Made by a program: the position numbers and the translations under genes
Notes under the pieces: model-generated
What the model was told of the DNA's origin: nothing
Databases searched by the model: none
What the model saw: only the letters and a program-made list of their open reading frames with translations
Shown: piece by piece, positions 35,840-47,160 of the stretch
Position numbering within the stretch: the first letter of the stretch is position 1
How the letters are laid out: each line of letters begins with the position of its first letter
Origin: Sympetrum striolatum
Lineage: Eukaryota > Arthropoda > Insecta > Odonata > Libellulidae
Assembly: GCA_947579665.1 (NCBI GenBank)
Contig: OX388349.1
Coordinates: 19,934,459-19,998,458 of the forward strand
Length of the DNA stretch: 64,000 nucleotides
Reading direction: 5' to 3'

Positions 35840-37287
35840 AAATTTTCGTTTTTTACATTTACGGTTGTAGCGATGTATGTATGCATGAACATGAAGGTAT
35901 TGCAATAGGCAAACTATGTGCTTAGCGCAAAAGGGAGGTGAATGGTTAAAATGTAGGTAACTTATAATTTGCCGATAACGGTCGTAAATCCTACAATTTC
36001 TCGTAAACTTAATTTGGAAGTGACCTAAATATAATCAATTATAAGGGAAAAGCTAACCAAAATGAGTTCTTCCAAGTCTTGCCACATTTTCTTTATTTTT
36101 TCTCGTTCACATTAAAAAAGGAATACCGCATCGAAATCTGTTACAGCCTTTGTTTATGGAATGCGTTACCTTGGAGACCGCTGTCATCAGCGATAATCGC
36201 TAAAAATCCTTTTTGAATCTCCTTGTTTTCTTTCACCGCTGTTTACGGAATGCGCCACTTTTTCGTTTCGCCTTTGTTTTGATCGTCCGTGATGAGAAAA
36301 TATTCCAAATCTAGACTTTTTTTCCTCTTAACTAAAAAGGCGGTTCGGAAGTCGGTCTTCGCGGTCTGTTTGTTTCATTTTCTTCTCGAAACGTCAATTA
36401 AAGGAGTTTTAGATCTCTCGGACTTCTTTGCGAAACCTCTTATCCTCCTGAAAGGGGAGGCCATTAACTCTTTCTAAAGACTCATCTCCCCCACCCCCTC
36501 CTTTCATTTGGTCCCCGTAATGGAATGACGTCACGGCGTCCGATATTTATAAAACATTTGCTTTCGGATTGTTCCCGCGGTGTTTCTCTGATGAGCTTCT
36601 GAGTAATGGTTTTGGCCTTCCTTGTTAATGGTATCCGATCGCGGGACAGATTACTCAACTTTTATATTCAGGGTTTCCGCCGACGATGTGTGCGAATTTT
36701 CGGCCCATATAAAAAGGAAAAATTTAATTAAATACGACGTCTGTGTTTCCGGAAATTATGCTATGAACTGAATTTTCGGCTTTTGCTGTTGCTGCAGTTT
36801 GTTCCTTTGAAAATTGGCGACGCTACTTGTCTTTCAATTCCTTTGGTTGTCATGAAAATGAATCAGTGGAAAGAGAAAATTTCACCGAAATTTTAGTGCT
36901 AATTTTTTTTTTAATTTTCTTGGAAATTCGAGTTGAAAGCCTAATTTAAATACAATAATATTTATCCATGTATTCCTACCAACACTCCCTATAATGGTAT
37001 GCATATTGATTTTGATTTGGTGATAGTTCATTCGTCATCCAGACATGTATAATGAAACCTGGATCAAGTATTTTTCAAATGGCCCAAATCTATATCTATT
37101 CTATATAATATACAATATAATTCTTTATAGTCTTTTATTTCATTCTTAAGTTTGCGAAATGAAGTCTACGGGAGGGCTTAAAAATATTTCTCAAAATTAC
37201 CTCGTTGCATTTTAGAATTTTTTGAAAATTGCCGTAGAATTTTTTTCTAGAAACCTTTATTGGTTCTGTTAGAGCTTAAAATATTCT
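35840..37287. other. Non-coding sequence with a possible promoter near 36.5 kb
   Basis: No gene was recognised. Two related short blocks TGTTTATGGAATGCG and TGTTTACGGAATGCG (36150-36260) are a local duplication. The candidate promoter at 36526-36554 has its own entry. Confidence 0.4.
36526..36554 (+). promoter_or_regulatory. Candidate promoter: full CRE plus TATA box
   Basis: A complete TGACGTCA palindrome (36526-36533) stands 14 bp upstream of TATAAAA (36548-36554). The neighbouring sequence is less AT-rich. If used, transcription would start near 36580 on the + strand, the orientation of the cadherin gene 19 kb downstream. No recognised initiator and no open frame follow, so an upstream 5' UTR exon is only one possibility. 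Weak evidence: TATAAAA alone is common in AT-rich DNA. Confidence 0.25.
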
Positions 37288-37810
37288 GAATTTTGCGAAC
37301 ATGGATCATCTAAATGCCCATAAATTTTGAGAATGATATAATATTGATATTTTTATTTATTAGTAAAGATTGAGTGTTAATTTGCACCATTCCATTAAAT
37401 CAAAATTAAAATAACAGTTTTAGAACATGGTTCATTATGAAGGGTCATGACTTAATAAAAATAGAGGTTGTATCTTTTCGTTTAATTATGAAGTCTGTTA
37501 TTTTATACATTTGGTCATTAAATAAAATTGCGGGATTGCTGCTGAATGTTGCGAACACAGGTCACGTTGAAGAGCTAAATTATCGAAGAAAAAAATCAGA
37601 CCTCTGTTTTCATTTATTGATTAAGTTTGAGTGCTTACTTACATATTAATTCATTAAATTAAAATTCCAGATTTTTGCTGAATTTTGCAAATGTGGAGCA
37701 TTTTAGTTGCCATGCCTTTGTCATAGAAAATAGAGGTTGACGTTTTCGTCTGTTAATATTGATTGGATAATGTAGATCAGTTCATTTAAATCCAAAAATC
37801 AGTCCAGAAC
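37288..37810 (+). repeat. Diverged tandem repeat, about 120-136 bp unit, four units
   Basis: The marker TGAATTTTGCGAACATGGAT (37288) recurs as TTTTAGAACATGGTTCATTA (37420), TGAATGTTGCGAACACAGGT (37543) and TGAATTTTGCAAATGTGGAG (37679). Each unit later contains a phrase like CCATTAAATCAAAATT or TCATTAAATTAAAATT. Two units share AAAATAGAGGTTG followed by CTTTTCGTTTAAT or CGTTTTCGTCTGTTAAT. Old tandem duplication, no coding frame. Confidence 0.65.
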
Positions 37811-39431
37811 ATTGCTTACAGTTAATGATTCGATGCAATATTTGACCTTTTAACTACAAATGTATTGCAGTTTACCTTTATTCAACGGATACCTCAACCT
37901 TCATAACGAGATATTTTAATGTAGGAAAGTGATTTCCTTATAAATAGAAACACATTCGTAGGCTCCGAATGCATTTCTCTTGAATGGAAGACCCTGAGAA
38001 TCGGCCATGTCACTTCCACTTACTCGCAAAACGTCTCGGCGTAATTTTCGCGTTGTGAATCATATTTAATCGCCAATTGCTTCGATTTCGCCAAACCGCA
38101 ACCGAAAGCTATTTGAGAAATGAACAAAAAAAGCCGCTCGGATGACGCAACCGGTGGCTTTTTTGTCCGATTAATTCCCTCCTTCCGCTGTCTGATTCGT
38201 TTTTGTTTCCTTCCCTGCAGATGCCCTCCCTTCCGATCCCGCATTTTAGCCTAATTCATGTTTTGCGTTAAATCACCTAATGTACACCTCTGTCGTCGTC
38301 CATTGCGCCCACTCGTAGTAATTAGGTTCTATTTCGTAATATTTAGTTTTGTATCGAGATACCACATTTAAATAGAAATTTTATTTAATTCGCCCTCTCT
38401 TGTCTCAACTTCTAAGACCCATGCTTTCCATTTTAATTTGTAAACGAAGTGAAAGCCTGCATAAGATGAAAACGGACTTTGAATATTATTTACTGACAAC
38501 AGTTCTAACGATTGCAGTCGAACCCGGCACTGTTAGGTGCACGTGTAATATTTTAATATTTCTTTTTCGTGTTGCAGAGGACATGTATGCGAAATTTGGT
38601 TGAATTAGATGGAATAGTGCAGGGAAAAGATCGCGGAGAAAGGGCCTGTCTCCTCAAATGTTTTTTTCGAAATTCCATGAAGTCAGCTCCTTTGTCTATG
38701 TTTCGAATATCTTTTTTCTATATCACAGGTCTGCACAACTCACAAGAAGGGAAAGGTCGTATGGATAACCCAAAAATAGTATCGCATATGAAGACTTTTG
38801 AGAGAATGAGGCTTATTTTTAGGAATTCAAAATGTATTATAAAATAAAAACACGAATAAATAATTAATTTGGAACCAAAAAATCCATGTATTGCATAGTT
38901 CCATGAAATTTGGACTGAAATGAGAGGTCTATTTTATTATTTATTTATTTATCATCATATATGCTGAAAGTAGAATTTCTTCTGGTGACAGCCCCAACCA
39001 TTGTATGCGAACAACGTAAATCAAACAACTATTCGAATAATAACATATACATACACATAGGCAGTATTCAAACATTATATTATCTCTCAAAGAGCGTACT
39101 TTTTACCGCAGCCTTCCATGCACATTTTTATAAAAATTTCCAAGTTTTGTAAGATTACCAATGCAGGTTGCTGGGGCTAATCCAAGCGAGAGGCTTTTTT
39201 CCGCTGGTCCTATTTTGTGCTTGCCTGCTATATACGGGGACAGCCATTATGGTCCCAAATAGAGTCAATAAGCATTAAACTTAAAAATCAGCGGAAATTG
39301 TTCCTTTATTTATTCGTTCTTTCTCTAAGCTCTTTCATTGTTACGTAGAGGCACGAAAGAAAAATTATTCTAGGAAAATATTGCTTGTATGGATTTTTAC
39401 GATCAAAGTTTCATCTATTTCTTCATTAATA
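37811..39431. other. Non-coding sequence, no gene recognised
   Basis: A moderately GC-rich patch lies at about 37980-38260. At 38577 an acceptor-like TTTTTCGTGTTGCAG precedes a 90-codon frame that ends close to an AATAAA at 38845. I could not recognise the peptide and list it among the rejected items. Confidence 0.4.
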
Positions 39432-39610
39432 ACCTACAAGCCGCCTTTCGGCGTGCGGCAGGGGGTGTAAACACCAGTGAAATCTAAACTACTTCCTTAC
39501 TCGGTTATTGTCGCGTATCGTTCGCGGAAAAAATGAATTTTCAAAACGATTCGTCCTAGCATCTATTTCTCTTAACTTACGTTCATTATCGGATCGACCG
39601 AGGGTTGCAT
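39432..39610. repeat. Family B element, copy 2
   Basis: It begins CCTACAAGCCGCCTTTCGGC and GTGCGGCAGGGGGTG, then contains CGCGTATCGTTCGCGG, AAAAAATGAATTTTCAAAAC and GATTCGTCCTAGC. These are inverted counterparts of the words in 26514-26742. The far end (GAGGGTTGCATG) is a weak remnant of the second terminal repeat. Confidence 0.65.
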
Positions 39611-42600
39611 GATACCGATTGTATCTTTCGAAAATGTAGTTTCCCTGAATATACTAAGCAATCGCAGCCTAGCTTCCAATCTCCTTTCTTTCAAGGATTC
39701 AAGTTTGTGCATATGTGTCGACAAGGATAGAGTGTGTTCAAAGTCATCGAGAAAATTTCCATCTTATATTCTCGTCGCATCTTTCCATCTCATACGTTCA
39801 TGTCTAAAGGCGTTGTTTCACAGAGACGGCTTTTTTTACTTCTCAGTCACTTCAAATAAATGTACTTCTGTTGTCCGAATTAACTTAGAATTACCTTCTA
39901 TTTTCTCCGTTCTGTTTCATCGGTCTGTTTAGTATAGGAATCTATTTTCGATGTTTACAAATATGCTGGATATATTTCTCCTTGGCGGTTTCTATTTGCC
40001 ATCATCACATTATATAACCATTATATTATTTTTCAATTACTTTCTACCTATATAATTGTATTATATAACATAATTGAATCCTTATTATTGCATTCAATTG
40101 CCTCTGCATTGGATTTCATACTCTTCGAATCATCATAATTATCTAAGGATATGAATCAACAACATTATAACCTTTGAAAAATTGTGAAATACTAAAAGAG
40201 GAAATTCTCGAAAAATTACATTGCAAAAACAATAAAAGAAAAATCGCACTACTTTTATATTGGAATGGTATATCCTGGAAAGCCCTGTACACGGTGGTAA
40301 CATTTTTCTCGAAACTTTTTCAACTGCTCATCGCAGTACGTCCTTTGTCTGCAGCTTGTCCCACTCCGATAGTCGAGTTTTCACCCTCATGAATATTTGT
40401 TCGAATTTAAAACGAATTTTTATGAATGCTTCTTTATTTTAATACAAGTGTACCCCTACATTGTGGGTCAAAAAGGCCCCCCTTGATGCTAAGTGTATTT
40501 CACGAAAACCTTGTTTTTCCATCTCACTGCTGCGATTTTTGGACTTTTAGTTCTTTGAAACTTGCAACAGAACCACGCAATGAAATCACTCTGCTTTATT
40601 TCATTTTGAAATTATCGCGGAGGCGGTGCTACTTGATTCCGGGAATTGTTTTAACTAAATATACAGATCATTGGTTACAGCACTCAACGTGAATTGAAAG
40701 GAATTAAATTAGGGATGCGTGACAAAGGGAACTTGTTTGGTTATTTAACCTTTGAGTTATTATTATTTCAGACAATTTGCACAAAAGTAACAATTGCGAG
40801 AGGTGTAATCAGCAAAATACGTTTAATTAATTATGCTTGAAGTTTACCGCTAATGAATTACCTTTCTGTAATACCAAAATTTAGTATCGTTTTCAGACCT
40901 CGGTTCGCAGTGTAGTTTTTGTGCTCAATGAATCTGCTCATCCATATCATTAATGGGAATTCTTTATTTGAATGCGGAAATCGTACTAAAATATTACCAA
41001 TGAGTATTTGGAAGAATTGTATGCAAACCAGGCAAGGGCTTCAACTTGTGTTCACGTAGCTGGTTAAGAGTAGGTTGCCCTGACGAATTTCACTATGCTG
41101 TTATATTAATAGTATTTTAATGACACTTAACATTAAAAACTTTAGAGTAAGATTACTAATTGTGAACCGATGCCTGATTGGTTAAGGTATCTGCTTTAGT
41201 ATGGTAAGAGATATCATACAGAATTGTGTTCATGAAGGCATTATTATAATTAATGTTCTTCGTAACCAATCCTCTTCTACCCATTGAGTGTAGAGGTGTA
41301 AAAAATATTACACATTATTATAATGGATAAATTTATCGCATTAAGAGATACGAAATTAAAAATTATATTTACAAAATTACTGCTGGTAAAAGTTGAAGGA
41401 AAACTCAAGATACGTAACCCCAAGATTTAAACAGCTTACTACTATCGTATTGTAAAATATTTTGAACAAATTTTACGTTTTATAAATCTAATTATCTTTC
41501 ATTATACATTTTTTCTCTATTATTTAATTCTTGAATCGAGTAGTGGAATTTGTCAATTAGTAAAAATATTAATATCTAGTAATATACGTAATTAAAATTA
41601 ACACATTCAGTCAGTAGAATTACTAAAACCTGATTTTTAAGTTTGTAAAAACGGAATTTTAGTTTCTTAAATACGAAGAAAATGTCATGAAAATGGAGGA
41701 CCTGTTTTTCCGAGACAAACTTCGAATTAGTGCATTTTCAGGGTTGCTTAAAATCTCTATCTAATTAAAATATGCATTCACCCGACAAAATACAAATAAA
41801 GTTGAAAGACAATCTATTACTACTAAATACCAATCTCTGAATGCTGATTATTTTAATGAAGTATGTTGAATTATGTTGCCGCATGACTTGAACTCATACA
41901 ATAATTCTCGTTGTTTATCAATATATTATAAAAATCTTAAAATTCTGCAATCAAGGATTTCCTTTATCCAGTAATTTAAAATTAAAGACTTCTCCAATCC
42001 CAATAAAAATACATATAAATTCTCAAATGTAATCCGTAAACCTTTTTGATCTCGGTTTTTAAGCCAGCAATTACGGTATCTGAGTCAACAAGGCACGTCG
42101 AGAGGGCACCACAATAGAGGTGGCATAATCCTGCTTCTTCCGGGAGAAATTCCGCAGAAATATATAGCCGACCTCATAGCATCCCTTCGCGGGTATTAAC
42201 ATATTTTTGCGAGGATTAGCAATGTTAAGCAGAAATGAGAGCGGAAAACAACGAGAGAGACTCTCTTTTCCCGCTCATTACGCCTCTACGGCGTTGCCAC
42301 GTCTACCCTCGGATGTCAACGCGGCAACGTCGCGCAGGTATTACAGGTGCGCAGGGGAATAAAAAAAGAAATGAAGGCGCCGGCGCGAGCTGACCTCTCT
42401 CTTTTGTGATTTTTTCCTTTCTCGTGGAAGAAACGGCCGCCGCGATGCGGTTGTTATAAATATAAAAGCGACGATCGAATTCGAGAGGGCGTTCACGCGA
42501 AATAAATCGAGAGCGGAGATAAAAGCGAGGAAAAGTGATCATTTGATGCATTCGCTACACAATCACGCTTTTTTATTCGTTTGAAGATTCGGATAGGGCG

Positions 42601-42616
42601 CCCCATCGATAAAGTA
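39611..42616. other. Non-coding sequence, no gene recognised
   Basis: AT-rich, with a GC-richer block at about 42060-42560. A tRNA A-box-like stretch CTGATTGGTTAAGG near 41172 is followed by a degraded B-box-like region and may be an old SINE head. No protein domain was seen. Confidence 0.4.
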
Positions 42617-43115
42617 AGGAACTAAACCATCCGGTTGTAACAATCGAGCGATTGTTGAACAGTTATTAACGTGTATATTTATTTAAGCTACAATCAATAG
42701 TAATTTAATAATTGGTGAACTACTGCAATATTTTTCATCATTATGGCTATACAAACCGTATTACAAATGTGCTTACTGTTGTAAATTAGAGCTAATAAAA
42801 GTAATCCAATTTACAATGGTAAGAGACTAACTCACCCAGTTGTAACAATCGAGTGATTTTTACCACTTCACTGATTTTATGCCACTAGATTGTTACAACT
42901 GTTAATTTACGACATTTGTTAATTGTTTCACTTTATTGACGCAACAATCAACAGTTGTTGAAGAATTTGCAACAAACAGTTGCAGCATTGCTCATCACTA
43001 TAGCTAGACAATGAATTACTATTCTGCTTACTGCAGGAAATTAGTTCATAAGCTAATTAAATTACTCCAATTTACAATAATACGGAACTAACTCATCCAG
43101 TTGTTACATTTAAAT
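42617..43115 (+). repeat. Diverged tandem repeat rich in CAACAAT words
   Basis: GGAACTAAACCATCCGGTTG (42618), AGACTAACTCACCCAGTTGT (42823) and GGAACTAACTCATCCAGTTG (43084) mark three units, about 205 and 260 bp apart. Units two and three also share AAATTAG...CTAAT, then TCCAATTTACAAT. CAACAAT / ATTGTTG motifs recur throughout. Similar motif-rich stretches are at 19.6-19.8, 24.2-24.4, 31.9, 33.3-33.5 and 44.57-44.75 kb, which suggests one old dispersed family. Confidence 0.65.
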
Positions 43116-44891
43116 TCCTATAACTCTATCAATGGTATCTAAATAAAAATATTACTATCATCGGTGCCATTTCCTTTTAGACTAGGCTCATTATTTTTTC
43201 CCATTACTGAAAAAATATAAAATAGTTAGTTAACAAAATAAACGTAAAATATTGTTTGTGGAAAAGAGGGAAGAGAAAATATAGAATGTTGCCTCGGAAC
43301 ATATTACAGCTGAAAGGAACGCTCAAAATGTGAGGACCAATATCTTATAAATAAGATATTTTCGAATGTAATTTCTAGATTTAGCATTATTTTTAGTTGT
43401 GCAATTTGGAAATTATCATACATAAATTGGGGGGCTGCTTATAAATTCAAGTTAAAGAGATATTATATTACGAAATACTGTACCTTCAACCTCCGTATCT
43501 TAATCCCAGATTGTAAAACGTGTAGCATATTTAGTTCATATTGTGACCTTAGCTTGGGTACTTTATTCTGGGTAATTGTTGGTAGTTTATTGTAATATTT
43601 TACACAGAAGAATAGGAAAAGAAGTAATGAAATTCAGTTTGTGACCCTTAAACCTGGTGATCCAGAAAATCTGGAAAAAAATGTTTCAGTAAAAATAAAT
43701 TGTCAGGGTTGACTTGAATTGGTTTCGTGAATCTCATAGTTTTTAGTATTTTACAACACAACTGTTAATGTTCAAATGGAAGAAAGTTTATTTTCTACCC
43801 CGAAGAAATTTTGATTCATTCCCTTTAAATTTCAACTGTATCTCTCCCCTTCTCGTAAGTATTTAAGCAGTGTTTATGTTGCCAGCATTTACGAAAGAGC
43901 AACTTCCGGTTGCCCATTCCCAAAAATGATGTAATGAAACATTTTCCTTGTCATCGTAATGTAATGGGAATGAATCAACTCTATAAATTATTAAAAATGC
44001 TTTGAATTAACTCCTCTTCTGAGTCATAGGTGTATAGCATCCCTCATTCCGGGAATACCCCGTTGAGCCTTGAGTAAATGGTTCCGCACTGCATCTCTGC
44101 GTAAGCAGCCCAAATTTAGAATGCCTAAATGTAGAGGTCTCTGATTAACGCAACGACAAACCACATTGGGGCGGAATTTTCCATTACCGTCCCCTGAATC
44201 ACGAGAGGAGGCGAAGGAATGCACGAATTGGAGTCACGCGACGGACGCACGAATCGCCGCAAAATTTCGTTCCAATTATTGCGTCGCTATAATGCAAACA
44301 CTTCCAACTCGTATTCGTTGCTACCCAAAGTGTTTAGGCGTCGCTGGTTATTGCTCGGGTATTAGTCGATTGATTTTTATCTGCTCCAATTGCCGTTTTA
44401 GGGCCCAAAAGGGTCATCGGGTGTTACTCGTCCGTATAATCACGATCTAAACGAGCACTGAGTAGGTGTACTCCATTTTAACACAAAGAGTGAAATAACT
44501 CTAGCTATTGTGGTAACCACGTACTAGGTAAGGCGAACCTATTATCTGAAGAGACCCGTTTTTTTTATTAAATAAATTACTCCAATGCCAATTGGGTGCC
44601 AAATCATACCGTATGTTAGTATTATCAAAACTATGTTACAATAGGATTAATTGTTTGGTGGCAACAATTCAACAATGAATACTTAGTAAAAATTCGTTAC
44701 ACTTATAACCCAACTACAATACTTGTCAAGACAATGTCCCTTCTTTACATTAATTAAAAAATACAAATGTTTAACGTATTATATAAATAACATATAACGA
44801 TACACTAACTTATCAACTGCTATCCTTCCCTCGTAATACCAGTTTTTATTTTCAGGGTTCTCATTAGGCCTTCACGGCTATTAAAAGTGAT
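43116..44891. other. Non-coding sequence, no gene recognised
   Basis: AT-rich except for a GC-richer block at about 44030-44450, where both strands are open for 66-94 codons without recognisable motifs. CAACAATTCAACAATG words at about 44660 resemble the 42.6-43.1 kb repeat. Confidence 0.4.
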
Positions 44892-44964
44892 TGCCGAAAC
44901 CCGGGATTGAACCAGGGACCTTTAGATTTTCAATCTAAGGTTCTCCCAACTGAGCTATTTCGGC
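44892..44964 (-). tRNA. tRNA-Phe (anticodon GAA)
   Basis: All 73 positions of a tRNA can be laid out on the - strand. The acceptor stem GCCGAAA/TTTCGGC pairs completely and the discriminator is A. The anticodon stem TTAGA/TCTAA is perfect around the loop TTGAAAA (anticodon GAA). The T stem CCTGG/CCGGG has one G-U pair, and the T loop is TTCAATC. A box (TAGCTCAGTTGGGAGAA) and B box (GGTTCAATCCC) are intact. A TTTT pol III terminator follows six bases past the 3' end. No intron. The only flaw is the D stem GCTC/GAAC, where position 24 is A and leaves a C-A mismatch. It decodes UUC and UUU if expressed; the mismatch leaves a recent pseudogene possible. Confidence 0.9.
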
Positions 44965-47074
44965 TTATTAATAAGATTAACGCGAATGGGGTTCGAACCC
45001 AGTTTTCCAATCAGTCGATCTATTTCTTCCATCTTTTTGTTTTATGTAATTTTAGGGACGATTTCTTCTTAAATCGTCGCTAAAATTACTTTGAATGTAG
45101 TTGTTGAAGAAATAGATAATTAACTTACGTAAACCTCGTTTATTAGTTCAGTGCTTAAACGTTTCCACTGAAGCGTTGTGCAGTAAATGTCCCGCATGCC
45201 AAAAGGAATATCTTTGGTGCCTGTGTGGATGCCATTGGTTTGCCACCTCCGCCCTACTTTATGGAATCAACTTTACATCAATTCCCATCCGATGTTAAAA
45301 ATCTTAGGAGAAAATTTTCGTATTACTCCAAATCAGTATATTTTCATGTATTATGATCACGTTTGTAGCCGATTCTCAAATATATTGTTTTGAATTTTAA
45401 TGATGAAGTATCTTGCTTTCACCTACCGCAATTTTCTGAATGGAATGTCTTAGGAATTTTTTGTTTGGCCCGATGTATCAATGAAATCCTCTGTTCCTAG
45501 ATATCTAAACATAGGAAGAAAGGATTCTTCTGCATCTTAACTTGCTACTTTAGTTTGAGAGCTGATGAAGATGAAAGAGCCAATCAATTTCGAAAATGTC
45601 GATAGATTCTACCTAAAAGTAGCTGAAAATTCACCTGCATTATAAGAATATTCTAAATATTGAATGTTAGTTCAGAAATTACGCAAATTTGATGTACAAC
45701 GGACAAAAATTATAGGAGTATTTAACAAATGAACGTGATGGTATCGTAATTTTATAATAAGTCGCAGATATTGCGTAAAATGATTTTGAAGATTATGTAA
45801 TAGAGCATCCTCCACTAATTTTGAGATATCACTAAAATAGAACAATGATATGTAAAAGAAGTGAAAAGTAGATCTGGCTACTAAATCGGAAAAGACGTCT
45901 GCATAAAATCACCATCTTAAAAGGCATAATGAAGGTGCCTATTTTTCTATTCCATTTTGTAATTGTTTAGCTTCTCATGATTATTCTAATAAGAAATTCA
46001 ACAGAAATCCCCCAAAGAAAATAAAAACGGAGAAGCCTTTACTCTCGACGCCAAAAGAATTTTCTTAAAGTTTTCACGTTCGCTCAAAATAGGACCAATC
46101 ACATTTGAAACCCAAATCTGTACAGTTGACTATTATAAATGCCTATTTTTCGCCTTTTTTGCTCTACATATGGTTATCATGATCATAGGAAAATGATCGC
46201 TGACGTTTTTCACCTTACGTTCCTACTTCTATCCTAGGAGTTAGGCAAATTGGTTTCACACAATCCCATCCAAGGAAGTGGCAACACGCCCTATCTGCAG
46301 GCTCCTTCAAAGTTCCTTCCTCTTATTCCTCCAGGGCAACAGTGAAATCGGCGAACATCTTTATGCTCTCTGAATTCTCTTTCCTCCTGAAATAGGATTC
46401 CTCGCCTATTTTTTCAAATATCAGGGGAAAATCGTCTCCGTGCATTACTTCGAAAGATACGCTTTCCTAAGTCTATTTCTGATTTCGGAGAAAAGAAAAT
46501 GAGATTTCTCATAGTCTCGCTAAGTCTGTGAATGTATATTGGCCACTGGAATTACACAGCCACATAAATGATACTTTTTTCTCTTCATGAATGTATGATT
46601 GTCTTCCATCCTTAAGTATATCTTGCATTCTAGGAGTATACACGCATCTTTTCGTTCATTATCTTTCTTTCTTATTTTTTACGATGCTTCCCATTAGGAT
46701 CTCGATCGATTCTATTAACCGCCTTATAATTCGGTCATCCTCTTCCTATTGAGTCACTTGTAATATAATCGCTTTGATCTCGCTTTACTTGATGGGACTC
46801 CATAATCACTTGTTAGTAATTTTGTTTATATCCTTTTTTTTTCATAGACTTATGCCTGATTCATTCGTATTACCTCTTCAATTTTTCAATCGTTTTGCAC
46901 GTATTTCATATAGTTTATGCAGCTTTTCCATTATCTCCTTCAATTAAATTAGCTGCGTTCATCTTTTCTCATTATCATCCCATTCGCCATATTTAGTATT
47001 TTTCGTTGCTTAATTCTTTGAAAAGACGTTCAAATTACCAACGTAAGATTTGCAACCTTTAAAGAAACAGAAAT
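44965..47074. other. Non-coding sequence; a tRNA-like scrap next to tRNA-Phe
   Basis: On the - strand at about 44985-45012 CTGGGTTCGAACCCC looks like an isolated T arm upstream of the tRNA-Phe gene; the remaining tRNA body cannot be folded. The rest of the stretch is AT-rich with no recognised gene. Confidence 0.4.
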
Positions 47075-47160
47075 GAAAAATATTGACTTGGCTGGGATAC
47101 AAAACCATGTCTCCCAATTTCTGGCAGGTATTCTAACCACAACCAAGCCAAGTCAGTTCC
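47075..47160 (-). repeat. tRNA-like SINE copy, GGGAGAC type, minus strand
   Basis: The - strand reads GACTTGGCTTGGTTGTGG, TTAGAATACC, AATTGGGAGACATGG, a decayed B box, then CCCAGCCAAGTCAATATTTT. The A-box-like GGTTGTGGTTAGAA is recognisable, and the end matches 9742-9812. AACTGACTTGGC and CCAAGTCA at the two ends also pair as a short inverted repeat. Confidence 0.5.

Noticed and set aside
38569..38847. Possible terminal exon: TTCGTGTTGCAG acceptor, 90-codon frame, nearby AATAAA
   Set aside because: The peptide matches no family I know, and AATAAA is expected often in AT-rich DNA. RNA-seq would be needed.
41166..41240. tRNA-like segment (CTGATTGGTTAAGG)
   Set aside because: The B box is too degraded and no cloverleaf forms; mentioned only as a possible old SINE head.
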